Counted from the stretch's first letter, positions 45,067 through 53,881 are shown. The stretch is DNA of 64,000 nucleotides from Erythrobacteraceae bacterium (GCA_024642525.1 JAHEAX010000002.1:1-64000), one strand, 5' to 3'. The notes: generated from the letters alone by a model not told the origin. Made by a program: numbers and translations.

Positions 45067-46485
45067 TCAGGCCGCGTCGCCGATGCCCAGGTCGCCAAGC
45101 TTGCGGTAAAGAGTGGAGCGGCCAATGCCGAGGCGGCGTGCAACTTCGGTCATGCGGCCACGATAATGGCCGATGGCAAGGCGGATGACATCAGCTTCGA
45201 TCTCTTCCAGCGGGCGCAGATTTCCGTCGGACGTATAAAGCATGACGCCCACGCCTTCCTGCATCGGATTGATGGTTTCCTCAAAATCGCCGAGCATTTC
45301 GGACAATTGCGGGAAGCTTTCCGCCGTAAGTGTTTCGCCATCGCAGAATACGGCTGCGCGGAACAACACCGCTTGCAGCTGGCGGACATTGCCCGGCCAG
45401 TCGAATGCGGCCAGCAGCGCCAGCGCCTGATCGGTGATGGACAAGGTGCGCAGACCCGGCTGATCGCCGATGCGCGCGAGGAAATGGCGGGTGAGGGCGG
45501 AAATATCGCCCTGCCGTTCACGCAGGGGCGGCAGCACGATCTTGGTCGCTGAGATAGCCTTGTAGAGCCCTTCGTCGAAATGGCCCGCGGCAACCAGGTC
45601 AGCCAGCGGCAGGTTGCTGGCAGCGAGAAGGCGCACATCCACCCTGAAACCATGCTTTGCGCCAACGGGCCGCACGATTCCGCTGGTGAGCGCTTCGGCC
45701 AGCACTTCCTGCAACGGCAACGCCAGCCGGTCGATTTCGTCCAGCACCAGGGTCCCCCCGTCACAATGCTGTAACGCGCCGATCTGACGGTCGAATGCGC
45801 CGGGAAAGGCGTTTTGTTCATGCCCGAAGAGGGCCGATTCAATCGAATTGGCTGGAACGCCGCCAATATTGATGATGCGCAGCGATGCCTTGGACCGCGT
45901 GCTGGCCGAATGCATGGCGCGCACCAGCATTTCCTTGCCTGTGCCGCTTTCCCCTTCAATCAATACAGGACCGTGGCCGCGCGCGGTCTTGGCCGCATTG
46001 GCCAAAGCTGCGCGGAATGATGGCGCTGTGCCGATCATTGCGTCAAAATCCAGTACTGCCGGCATTTTCTCGGTCAGCGGCTGCAATTCGTCTTTTGGTG
46101 GTTCCAGCCGTGTCGCGCTGCGCAGGGCCGTCATCAGGCGGTCGGGTGCGACCGGTTTCACCAGATAATCGGTTGCCCCGGCGCGCATTGCCTCGACTGC
46201 CAGTAAGGGCGATGCGCTGGTCGTCAGCATCAGGATTGGCATGGCCGGCCTGCGAGCCTTCAATTCCGAAATGAGGTCGCAGGCATCGTCGCCCGGCACC
46301 CACTGGTCGAGAATGATGGCAGACAGCTGCATTCCCTGGCGCGTGCCAAGGGTGGCAATCGCGGTTTCAGCGTCATTTACCACCAAAACCCGCCATCCTT
46401 CACGCGCGGCCAACGCCGTGATCAACCGGCTTTGCGCCGGTTCATCATCGATCAGCATCAGCAAGCGCGTAGCGTCTTCTGCCAT
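45067..46485 (-). CDS. NtrC-family response regulator with degenerate sigma-54 loop
   Basis: Protein of 472 aa. Receiver domain: LIDDEP, phosphoacceptor Asp in AIILDQWVPGDD, switch MLTTSAS, lysine in LVKPVAP. The AAA+ domain has Walker A LIEGESGTGKEMLV, Walker B GGTLVLDEIDRL, sensor regions, and an R-finger part LPPLRERQGDIS. The sigma-54 contact motif, normally GAFTGA, reads NAFPGA here (GHEQNAFPGAFD). C-terminal Fis-type helix-turn-helix: ARRLGIGRSTLYRKLGDL. It may act without sigma-54. Cognate kinase not seen nearby; likely links to the adjacent envelope genes. Confidence 0.9.
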   Translation of the reverse strand: MAEDATRLLMLIDDEPAQSRLITALAAREGWRVLVVNDAETAIATLGTRQGMQLSAIILDQWVPGDDACDLISELKARRPAMPILMLTTSASPLLAVEAMRAGATDYLVKPVAPDRLMTALRSATRLEPPKDELQPLTEKMPAVLDFDAMIGTAPSFRAALANAAKTARGHGPVLIEGESGTGKEMLVRAMHSASTRSKASLRIINIGGVPANSIESALFGHEQNAFPGAFDRQIGALQHCDGGTLVLDEIDRLALPLQEVLAEALTSGIVRPVGAKHGFRVDVRLLAASNLPLADLVAAGHFDEGLYKAISATKIVLPPLRERQGDISALTRHFLARIGDQPGLRTLSITDQALALLAAFDWPGNVRQLQAVLFRAAVFCDGETLTAESFPQLSEMLGDFEETINPMQEGVGVMLYTSDGNLRPLEEIEADVIRLAIGHYRGRMTEVARRLGIGRSTLYRKLGDLGIGDAA

Positions 46486-46710
46486 AGTCCCTCAAAACCG
46501 TCCCGTTGCGGTACACCGGCACGATCTAGCCAAAACGGGTAAAGGTCCGATTAAGGACAAGGACAATTGCTTTTCAAAAGAGCGAAAATGGGCGGTCAGC
46601 CCGAAATTCACGCAGGTTGGTGCGGGGTAAGTGCGATTGTGAGGGTTGATGCTGTTGGCGCTGCGCGATAGACAACAGCGCAACAGTTTTTACGACAAGG
46701 GAAATGTAAG

Positions 46711-46836
46711 ATGGCTTCCGCAAACGACATGAACGCAGCGAAAAAGACCTATGGCGGTTTCATCAGCCTGCTCAAATGGTCGGTCCCGCTCATTGCCATC
46801 ATCACGATGCTCATTGTCATCCTGATTGCTGATTGA
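46711..46836 (+). CDS. aa3-type cytochrome c oxidase subunit IV (small, missing from ORF track)
   Basis: Protein of 41 aa. It has a soluble lead MASANDMNAAKKTYGGFISLL and a single transmembrane helix KWSVPLIAIITMLIVILIAD, the pattern of the bacterial aa3 subunit IV family (COX4_pro_2). GGGAAATGTAAG is upstream. It lies directly before pntAA, where this family is typically found in sphingomonads. The pntAA start codon (TTG) overlaps its stop. The oxidase core genes are elsewhere. Confidence 0.9.
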   Translation: MASANDMNAAKKTYGGFISLLKWSVPLIAIITMLIVILIAD

Positions 46837-47969
46837 GCGAATATAGCTTGCGTATTGCTGTCCTGAAGGAACGCGCTGCCGGCGAGGCCCGCGTTGCCAT
46901 CATTCCTGAAACGGTGAAGAAATTCGCCGCTCTGGGCGCGACCCTTGCGATTGAGGAGGGGGCAGGCGGCGACGCTTCCATTTCAGACCAGTCCTACGCT
47001 GATGCGGGGGCCGAAATAACCTCCGCGGCGAAAGCTGTCGAAGGTGCCGACATCGTGCTGGCCGTGCAGGCGCCTGATGTCGCGCAGCTAAATGGTGCAA
47101 AGCCCGGTGCCTGGGTTGCGGCCACTTTCGACCCGTTCGGCCAGAAAGACCGCGTGGAAGCATACGCCAAGGCGGGGTTTGAAGCGCTGTCGATGGAATT
47201 CATGCCGCGCATCACGCGCGCGCAATCCATGGATGTGCTTTCCAGCCAGTCCAATCTGGCTGGATACAAGGCCGTGCTGGCTGCGGCCGATGAATTCGGG
47301 CGTGCATTCCCGATGATGATGACGGCTGCCGGTACAATTACCGCAGCGCGCGCATTCATCATGGGCGTTGGCGTTGCCGGTTTGCAGGCAATTGCCACAG
47401 CGCGGCGGCTGGGCGCACAGGTCAGCGCCACCGACGTGCGTTCCGCCACGAAGGAACAGATCCAGTCATTGGGCGCAAAGCCGATTTTCGTCGAGAATGT
47501 CGCTGGCATCGAAGGCGAAGGCAGCGGCGGCTATGCCACCGAAATGAGCGAGGAATACCAGAAGGCACAGGCTGAACTGGTGTCCAGCCATATCGCCAAG
47601 CAGGATATTGTCATTACCACCGCGCTGATCCCCGGACGTGCCGCGCCGCGCCTCATTTCCGATGCGCAGATCGCCACAATGAAGCCGGGCAGTGTCATAT
47701 TCGATCTTGCCGTGGCGCAGGGCGGCAATGTCGAAGGCAGCGTCCCCGATCAGGTGGTCGTGAAGCACGGCGTCAAGATCATGGGCTATTCCAATACGCC
47801 GGCCCATCTGGCGGCGGATGCATCGGCGCTGTTTTCCCGCAATCTGTTCAATTTCCTCAGTGCGTTCTGGGATGAAGACACCAGGCGGCCTGTGCTGGAT
47901 GAAGAAATCGGCGATGCTGTCCGGCTGACCCGTGATGGCAAGATCGTCAATGAGCGGTTGCTCGGCTGA
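46833..47969 (+). CDS. pntAA: NAD(P) transhydrogenase subunit alpha part 1
   Basis: Protein of 378 aa beginning at the TTG at 46833, which overlaps the preceding stop; the family N-terminus SLRIAVLKERAAGEARVAIIPETVKKF follows. NAD-binding region: GVGVAGLQAIATARRLGAQVSATDVRS (about 170-196), with the mobile loop GEGSGGYATEMSEEYQ near 230 and ITTALIPGRAAPRLI. This is the soluble NAD(H)-binding domain (dI) of proton-translocating transhydrogenase. Split from part 2 as in Rhodospirillum. Confidence 0.95.
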   Translation: MSEYSLRIAVLKERAAGEARVAIIPETVKKFAALGATLAIEEGAGGDASISDQSYADAGAEITSAAKAVEGADIVLAVQAPDVAQLNGAKPGAWVAATFDPFGQKDRVEAYAKAGFEALSMEFMPRITRAQSMDVLSSQSNLAGYKAVLAAADEFGRAFPMMMTAAGTITAARAFIMGVGVAGLQAIATARRLGAQVSATDVRSATKEQIQSLGAKPIFVENVAGIEGEGSGGYATEMSEEYQKAQAELVSSHIAKQDIVITTALIPGRAAPRLISDAQIATMKPGSVIFDLAVAQGGNVEGSVPDQVVVKHGVKIMGYSNTPAHLAADASALFSRNLFNFLSAFWDEDTRRPVLDEEIGDAVRLTRDGKIVNERLLG

Positions 47970-47980
47970 AGGGGGTAACC

Positions 47981-48298
47981 GTGGATTTCATTTCAATTCT
48001 CTCGATCTTCGTAATGGCCTGTTTTGTAGGCTATTATGTCGTCTGGTCAGTCACTCCTGCGCTGCACACGCCGCTGATGGCCGTTACCAACGCGATTTCT
48101 TCCGTCATCATCGTTGGAGCGCTGATTGCTGCTGCTGGTGCAGGTAACCCTGTTGCCAAGTGGCTGGGGCTGGCAGGCATCGTGCTGGCCAGCGTAAACA
48201 TTTTCGGCGGCTTTGCTGTCACGGCGCGGATGCTGGCCATGTATAAAAAGAAGGAACGGCCAGCGGCTGCTTCTTCGGCAAAAGGGGAGAAAAGCTGA
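47981..48298 (+). CDS. pntAB: NAD(P) transhydrogenase subunit alpha part 2
   Basis: Protein of 105 aa from a GTG start. Three hydrophobic segments are visible: FISILSIFVMACFVGYYVVW, TNAISSVIIVGALIAAAG, and WLGLAGIVLASVNIFGGFAVTARML. The signature TPLMAVTNAISSVIIVGAL is characteristic of PntAB. A polar Lys/Ala tail follows. Membrane part of domain dII. Its stop codon overlaps the pntB start. Confidence 0.95.
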   Translation: MDFISILSIFVMACFVGYYVVWSVTPALHTPLMAVTNAISSVIIVGALIAAAGAGNPVAKWLGLAGIVLASVNIFGGFAVTARMLAMYKKKERPAAASSAKGEKS

Positions 48299-49812
48299 TG
48301 CTTCCTGCCCCACCGCCTTCACCACAACAGATGCCCGCAATTCCCGCCATTGGCGATGCATTGGCCAGCCACGCGGTGAACCCCTGGGTCGCGCTTGCCT
48401 ATCTTGCATCGGGCGTATTGTTCATTCTGGCCCTGCGCGGGCTTTCCTCGCCATCCACCAGCCGTGCGGGTAACCGCTTCGGCATGGCAGGGATGCTGAT
48501 TGCCGTTGCGACCACGCTGGTGACGCATCAGCTGGCCAGCTTGCCTGAAATCCTCGGTGCAATCGCGATTGGTGGCGGTATCGGCTGGGTCATCGCGCGG
48601 CGCATTGCAATGACGGACATGCCGCAGCTGGTGGCTGCGTTCCATTCGCTGGTCGGCCTTGCCGCCGTGCTGGTGGGCTGGGCAGCGTTTCTCAATCCCG
48701 AAGCGTTCGATCTGCTGGTCGTAACAGGAGTCAGCAGCAATCAGGACCTGATCAGCATCAAGACTGCCATCGGCCCTGTCAGCCGTGTGGAAATGGCGCT
48801 GGGCGTGGCCATCGGCGCGCTGACATTTTCCGGTTCCGTGATCGCCTTCCTGAAACTGGCAGGCAAGATGAGCGGCGCGCCCATCCTTTTGCCCGGGCGG
48901 CACATCATCAATCTCGGCACGATTGTCGCCATTCTCGGCCTGACGGCGGCTTTCGCCATGGGTGAGGTGGATAATACGACCTATTTCGTGGCTATTACCG
49001 TGCTGGCGTTTCTGGTCGGTTTCCTGTTAATCATTCCCATCGGCGGCGCGGATATGCCGGTCGTCGTGTCGATGCTGAACAGCTATTCGGGTTGGGCGGC
49101 AGCGGCGATGGGCTTCACCCTGCATAACACGGCAATGATTATCACCGGCGCGCTGGTCGGCAGTTCGGGCGCGATCCTGTCCTACATCATGTGCAAGGCC
49201 ATGAACCGTAGCTTCATTTCGGTTATTGCCGGCGGATTCGGCGCCGAGGCAGGATCATCCGGCGATGGCGCGAAAACCGACCGCCCGTGGAAGCGCGGCA
49301 GTGCAGAAGATGCGGCTTTCCTGCTGAAGGAAGCAGAAAATGTCATCATCATCCCTGGCTATGGCATGGCCGTGGCGCAGGCCCAGCACGCCTTGCGCGA
49401 AATGGGCGATGTGCTGAAAGACCATGGCGTCAACGTGCGCTATGCAATTCACCCTGTTGCAGGGCGTATGCCCGGCCACATGAACGTGCTGCTGGCAGAG
49501 GCCAATGTCCCTTACGACGAAGTATTCGAGCTGGAGGATATCAACAGCGAGTTCGCGCAGACTGACGTGGCATTCATTATCGGTGCGAATGACGTGGTCA
49601 ATCCGGCGGCCAAGACTGACAAAAGCAGCCCCATTTACGGAATGCCGGTGTTCGATGTGGAAAAGGCAAAAACCGTCATGTTCATCAAGCGCAGCATGGG
49701 CGGGGTCGGTTATGCCGGTGTCGACAATGACGTTTTCTACATGGACCAGACCATGATGCTGCTCGCTGATGCCAAGAAGATGGTCGAAGAGATCATCAAG
49801 AACCTGGACTGA
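48298..49812 (+). CDS. pntB: NAD(P) transhydrogenase subunit beta
   Basis: Protein of 504 aa. The N-terminal half has several transmembrane segments (ALAYLASGVLFILALRGL, GMAGMLIAVATTLVTH) and the conserved PQLVAAFHSLVGLAAVLVG. The NADP-binding dIII domain is at the C-terminus: VIIIPGYGMAVAQAQHALREMG, HPVAGRMPGHMNVLLAEANVPYDEV, GANDVVNPAA. With pntAA/AB it exchanges hydride from NADH to NADP+ driven by protons. The N-terminal leader of about 25 residues is longer than usual. Confidence 0.95.
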   Translation: MLPAPPPSPQQMPAIPAIGDALASHAVNPWVALAYLASGVLFILALRGLSSPSTSRAGNRFGMAGMLIAVATTLVTHQLASLPEILGAIAIGGGIGWVIARRIAMTDMPQLVAAFHSLVGLAAVLVGWAAFLNPEAFDLLVVTGVSSNQDLISIKTAIGPVSRVEMALGVAIGALTFSGSVIAFLKLAGKMSGAPILLPGRHIINLGTIVAILGLTAAFAMGEVDNTTYFVAITVLAFLVGFLLIIPIGGADMPVVVSMLNSYSGWAAAAMGFTLHNTAMIITGALVGSSGAILSYIMCKAMNRSFISVIAGGFGAEAGSSGDGAKTDRPWKRGSAEDAAFLLKEAENVIIIPGYGMAVAQAQHALREMGDVLKDHGVNVRYAIHPVAGRMPGHMNVLLAEANVPYDEVFELEDINSEFAQTDVAFIIGANDVVNPAAKTDKSSPIYGMPVFDVEKAKTVMFIKRSMGGVGYAGVDNDVFYMDQTMMLLADAKKMVEEIIKNLD

Positions 49813-49815
49813 TCA

Positions 49816-50139
49816 TTGCGCGGCAGATTTCTGCTCGTCCTGGCATTTTCCATCGCGACATCGGGCTGCATCGACCGCGTGGTGGAAAGCCGCTTGCGTT
49901 CTGCCCTGTCTGAAGCGGGGCTGTCGGACCGCAATTCATCCTGCATGGCAACGCGCATGGTTGACCGGCTGACAATTGGCCAATTGCGCAAGTTGGAAGA
50001 ATTGAAGGACCGCGAAGGCGAGGCTGCAAAGCCGGTTGGCCTGCGCGATTATGTCGAGCGGGTCCGCCGGGTGGGTGATGCAGAAGTCATAGCCGTAACC
50101 GCAAGTTCAGCCGCGCTTTGTGCAACGGGCCTTGGCTGA
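49816..50139 (+). CDS. Small lipoprotein
   Basis: Protein of 107 aa started at a TTG only 4 bp after pntB. The start MRGRFLLVLAFSIATSGC is a lipoprotein signal with lipobox TSGC. The body is helical and charged: VVESRLRSALSEAGLSD and KLEELKDREGE. Two Cys residues lie in the mature part (SSCMATRM and ALCATGL). No family recognised. It is probably the distal gene of the pnt transcript. Function unknown. Confidence 0.65.
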   Translation: MRGRFLLVLAFSIATSGCIDRVVESRLRSALSEAGLSDRNSSCMATRMVDRLTIGQLRKLEELKDREGEAAKPVGLRDYVERVRRVGDAEVIAVTASSAALCATGLG

Positions 50140-50145
50140 CACTCT

Positions 50146-50562
50146 TCAGAATTTCGTGAAATTCACGGATTTGCAGAACATCATGACGCAGCCTTTGACT
50201 TTCAGCTTGCTGCCATCCCGCGCGACATCGGCGTTGAAATAGCGGCCATCTTCAGGGCTGTATCCCTTGCCTTCATAGCTGTTGGCATCCGGGGCGAGGT
50301 TCCAGAAAATTGGCATTCCCAACAATTTGCGGTCGCGCTTCATTTTGTCGGGGTTCTTTGAATCGAGCGCGCCACCCTTGGGTTCAGGCACCAGGAACCG
50401 GTCAATCTTGCCGCACATCGCATTGCCACATTCGTAAAAGGAAATGACCGAGCGGCCGTCATCGGTCTTCCACTTGCCGGCAATGGATGCAGGCGCAGCC
50501 AGCGCAGGCGTGGCGGCAAGGCCGGCAGCAATCATGGCAATGGCAAGTGAAGCATTTCGCAT
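50146..50562 (-). CDS. DUF2147 family secreted protein
   Basis: Protein of 138 aa with a cleavable signal peptide MRNASLAIAMIAAGLAATPALA. The mature DUF2147 domain runs GKWKTDDGRSVISFYECGNAMCGKIDRFL ... GKGYSPEDGRYFNADVARDGSKLKVKGCVMMFCKSVNFTKF. Four cysteines could form disulfides. The domain is lipocalin-like; no biochemical function is known. AAAGGAT precedes the ATG. Divergent from the beta-helix gene. Confidence 0.9.
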   Translation of the reverse strand: MRNASLAIAMIAAGLAATPALAAPASIAGKWKTDDGRSVISFYECGNAMCGKIDRFLVPEPKGGALDSKNPDKMKRDRKLLGMPIFWNLAPDANSYEGKGYSPEDGRYFNADVARDGSKLKVKGCVMMFCKSVNFTKF

Positions 50563-50698
50563 GGTTTATCCTTTGATTGGCAGGTCTTGTGGCATCAGTT
50601 CGAATGGGCCGAAAGTATTTTCCTCATAACGTTTGGTACTGCGCCTTGGTTTCATGGCAAAATTCGCGCATCATGACTTTCAGGAGAGAGGACCTGCC

Positions 50699-51913
50699 AT
50701 GCAAAACCTGAACGCTGCCTGTTTGTCTGCCTTGATTATGGGCGTATTCGCCCAGCCTGCCGCCGCCGGAGTAATCGAGATTGCCGCCGGGGAAGGCGCG
50801 CAGGAACGGTTGCAGGAAGCGTTGATAATGGCGCAGCCGGGTGACGAGATCGTCCTTGGCGCAGGGCGATTTGAATTGTCCGACGGGCTTTCGCTGGATG
50901 TCGATAGTGTAACTGTTCGCGGCGCAGGCATGGATGCCTCCATTCTCGATTTCACATCGCAGCAAGGCGCTGGCGAGGGGCTGCTGGTCACGTCAGACTT
51001 TGTCACCCTGCGCGATTTCGCCCTGGAAAATCCCAAGGGAGACGGGGTCAAATCCAAGGGCGCAGATGCCATTGTTTATCACCGCATCAGGGTGACATGG
51101 ACAAATGGCCCCGCCGCCACAAATGGTGCTTATGGCATTTATCCGGTTGAAAGCACCGGTATCCTGATCGACGGCAGCAAGGTTTCCGGCGCGTCCGATG
51201 CGGGCATCTATGTGGGCCAGAGCCGCGCGATCACCGTTCGCAATTCCATCGCGGAAGCCAATGTGGCCGGTATCGAGATTGAAAACAGCCGCGACGCATT
51301 GGTTGAAGGGAATATCGCCACCCGCAATACCGGCGGCATTTTGGTGTTTGACCTGCCCAACCTGCCTGTGATGGGCGGGGGCAATGTAATCCTTCGCAAC
51401 AATCTGGTCGTCGCCAATGACGAACCCAATTTTGCACCGCCGGGCAATATCGTCGCAGGGGTCCGCCGCGGCACCGGCATTTTGGTGATGGCGAATGATG
51501 GCGTGCTGGTCGAAGGCAATATCCTGAAAGACAATCCGACCGCCCATGTGATGGTGGTCGCCTATACCCAGCAATATGATGACACGCGTTACAACCCCTA
51601 TGCCCGCAATGTGGTGGTAGGGCCCAATAGTTTCGGCCGCGGCGGGGACGATCCGCAGCTGGACGGGGCAGCACAATTGCTGGCTGCATTTGGCGGCGCG
51701 TTGCCACCGGTCCTGTGGGATGGTCTGGCCCAGGGCGCTACCGGCCTCACGGCTGTGTCGGGCGTGGCAGGTTGGTCCCTTAACCTTACTGCGGTGGGCC
51801 AAGGGCTGGCAGGCGCGCAGCCAGGGCCTTTGACAGTGCCTGCCCCCACGTTTGCATTCGATGATGCAACTGTGGGCGCACCGGCAGAGCTGGAAGCGCG
51901 CCTCACCAGATGA
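50699..51913 (+). CDS. Secreted parallel beta-helix repeat protein (TIGR03805-like)
   Basis: Protein of 404 aa from the ATG at 50699, with a GAGAGGA site upstream. Signal peptide MQNLNAACLSALIMGVFAQPAAA. The body shows repeated beta-helix turns: GVIEIAAGEGAQERLQEALI, SVTVRGAGMDASILDF, GILIDGSKVSGASDAGIYVG, AITVRNSIAEANVAGIEIEN, GILVFDLPNLPVMGGGN, GVLVEGNILKDNP. This is the family catalogued as 'parallel beta-helix repeat protein' that occurs as a pair with a diheme cytochrome; function unknown. Stop overlaps the next gene (ATGA). Confidence 0.85.
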   Translation: MQNLNAACLSALIMGVFAQPAAAGVIEIAAGEGAQERLQEALIMAQPGDEIVLGAGRFELSDGLSLDVDSVTVRGAGMDASILDFTSQQGAGEGLLVTSDFVTLRDFALENPKGDGVKSKGADAIVYHRIRVTWTNGPAATNGAYGIYPVESTGILIDGSKVSGASDAGIYVGQSRAITVRNSIAEANVAGIEIENSRDALVEGNIATRNTGGILVFDLPNLPVMGGGNVILRNNLVVANDEPNFAPPGNIVAGVRRGTGILVMANDGVLVEGNILKDNPTAHVMVVAYTQQYDDTRYNPYARNVVVGPNSFGRGGDDPQLDGAAQLLAAFGGALPPVLWDGLAQGATGLTAVSGVAGWSLNLTAVGQGLAGAQPGPLTVPAPTFAFDDATVGAPAELEARLTR

Positions 51914-52914
51914 TCGGGCGCTGGCTTTTCGGGCTGGCGCTGACAGCCGCTGTCGGCGCGATGGCAACTGCGTCACAGCCGCTTTCTGGCGTCAGCGATG
52001 CCGCCATTACCGATGGTGGTCTGGTTCGCAGCCTGTCGGATTTCGGCTTTTTTGCCGATGCGAATGCGCAGATCCCGGCATCCGGCGTCATTCCCTACAG
52101 GCTGAACACGCCGCTGTTTTCTGACGGGGCCGAGAAGCTGCGCTTCCTCTATCTGCCACCCGGCGCACAGGCCGCAGCAAATGGCGAGGGGCTGCTGTCG
52201 CTTCCCGTGGGCGCGGCACTGATCAAGACTTTTGCCTTCAGGCAGGATGGGGAACGCCGCCTGATCGAAACGCGGGTGTTGCTGCACCGCGCGGATGGCT
52301 GGGTTGCCCTGCCATACCAATGGGATGAAGCGCAGCAGGAAGCACGGCTGGTGATCGCAGGTGCGCGGCTCACCGTCGCCACGCCTGCGGGTGAAACCAT
52401 CAGCTACCGCGTGCCCAACAAGAACCAATGCAAGGAATGTCACGGCCTTGGCGGAGCGGTCATACCCATCGGCCCCAAGGCAAGGAACCTGTCGGGGGAA
52501 TGGCTGGCTTCGCTGGTTTCGGCAGGCAAGATGGACCAGATGCCGCAGGTGGCCGCCAGCTTGCCCCTATGGGAAGCGCGCGAAGGAGAGCCCGCTGCGG
52601 CAGTGGCGCGTGCATATCTCGATGTGAATTGCGCCCACTGCCACCGGCCGGGCGCCACCGCGTCCAATTCCGGTCTCGATCTACGCTGGGAACAAGATGA
52701 TGCACACGCAATCGGCATCGGCAAGCGGCCCGTCGCCGCGGGGCGCGGTTCCGGCGGGCATGAATTTGATATCGTCCCGGGCCGGAGCGATGCTTCGATA
52801 CTGGTTCACCGCATGAAAAGCCTAGAGGGCGGGGTGGCCATGCCCGAACTTGGCAAATCGACTGTGGACGAGGAAGGCGTAGCTGCCGTTGAACGCTGGA
52901 TCGGGGGGATGTGA
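51910..52914 (+). CDS. Diheme c-type cytochrome, SO2930/TIGR03806-like
   Basis: Protein of 334 aa with a Sec signal (MIGRWLFGLALTAAVGAMATA). Two heme c motifs: CKECH (about 176) in NKNQCKECHGLGG, and CAHCH (about 241) in LDVNCAHCHRPGA. Motif TPLFSDGAEKLRFLYLPPGA belongs to a family known to pair with the beta-helix gene. The first heme motif is preceded by a beta-rich domain of about 170 residues. It is expected to act in the periplasm as an electron carrier or sensor. The partner's substrate is unknown. Confidence 0.87.
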   Translation: MIGRWLFGLALTAAVGAMATASQPLSGVSDAAITDGGLVRSLSDFGFFADANAQIPASGVIPYRLNTPLFSDGAEKLRFLYLPPGAQAAANGEGLLSLPVGAALIKTFAFRQDGERRLIETRVLLHRADGWVALPYQWDEAQQEARLVIAGARLTVATPAGETISYRVPNKNQCKECHGLGGAVIPIGPKARNLSGEWLASLVSAGKMDQMPQVAASLPLWEAREGEPAAAVARAYLDVNCAHCHRPGATASNSGLDLRWEQDDAHAIGIGKRPVAAGRGSGGHEFDIVPGRSDASILVHRMKSLEGGVAMPELGKSTVDEEGVAAVERWIGGM

Positions 52915-52918
52915 CCAG

Positions 52919-53881
52919 ATGAAGAAACTTGGCAAAATCGCGCTGGTGGTGCTCGTCTTGCTGGTGGCAGCATTTGTGATTTTCCGCACGCCTGACACCG
53001 ATCCGGCTGAAATGCGGGCGAAATATGCATCCGCACCTTCACAGTTCCTTGCTCTTGGAACAGGGCAGGAACTGCATCTGCGGGATGAAGGCCCGCGCGA
53101 TGCGCCGGTCATCATGCTGCTGCATGGGTCGAACGCAGATCTGAGCGCATGGGACGACTGGGCAGAGCGCCTGACAGATCAATATCGGGTCGTCCGTTAT
53201 GACCAGATTGGCCACGGCCTGACGGGCCCTGCGCCCGATGGTGATTACAGCCAGGCAGCCTTTGCCGCGATGCTGGGGCAAGTGGCGGACAGGCTGAAAA
53301 TCGACAAGTTCATCCTCGGCGGAAATTCCATGGGTGGCGGCGTTGCAATGGCATATGCACTAGCCCACCCCGAAAGGTTGAACGGGCTGGTGCTGGTCGA
53401 TGCAGCGGGCGCACCAATCAAGCGCGAAGGCGGCGGAAATATCGGCTTTACGTTGGCAAGGACCCCGGGGATCAACCTGCTGATGACGCAGATCACGCCG
53501 CGTTCGCTGGTAGAGCGCAGCCTTGCGCAAAGCGTGTCGAACAAGGCAGTCGTGACACCTGCTGCGGTTGACCGATACTGGGAAATGCTTCGCTACCCCG
53601 GCAACAGGGGGGCCACTGCAACGCGCTTCGGGACGGAGCGGAAGCCGTTTTCAGCCGGCGAAGTGCAGGCGATGCAGGTCCCCACCCTTGTCATGTGGGG
53701 CGAGGAAGACGCGCTCATCCCATTTGCGGCGGCCGGATGGTTTGCCGAAAACCTCCCATCGGCCAGCAGCGTGTCCTATGCGGGCATCGGCCATTTGCCA
53801 ATGAATGAAGCGCCAGATCGAAGTGCGGCAGACCTGCGCGGCTGGCTTGATGAATTGCCGTTAAGCACGCAAGACCGCTGA
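52919..53881 (+). CDS. Membrane-anchored alpha/beta hydrolase
   Basis: Protein of 320 aa. N-terminal anchor MKKLGKIALVVLVLLVAAFVIF. Hydrolase motifs: VIMLLHGSNADLSAW (oxyanion HG), nucleophile elbow LGGNSMGGGVAMAYALAHPERL (Ser at about 141), acid in VMWGEEDALIP (about 262) and His in GIGHLPMNEAP (about 293). The active domain should face the periplasm. It follows the cytochrome gene after 4 bp, so all three genes probably form one transcript; the substrate is unknown. Confidence 0.88.
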   Translation: MKKLGKIALVVLVLLVAAFVIFRTPDTDPAEMRAKYASAPSQFLALGTGQELHLRDEGPRDAPVIMLLHGSNADLSAWDDWAERLTDQYRVVRYDQIGHGLTGPAPDGDYSQAAFAAMLGQVADRLKIDKFILGGNSMGGGVAMAYALAHPERLNGLVLVDAAGAPIKREGGGNIGFTLARTPGINLLMTQITPRSLVERSLAQSVSNKAVVTPAAVDRYWEMLRYPGNRGATATRFGTERKPFSAGEVQAMQVPTLVMWGEEDALIPFAAAGWFAENLPSASSVSYAGIGHLPMNEAPDRSAADLRGWLDELPLSTQDR

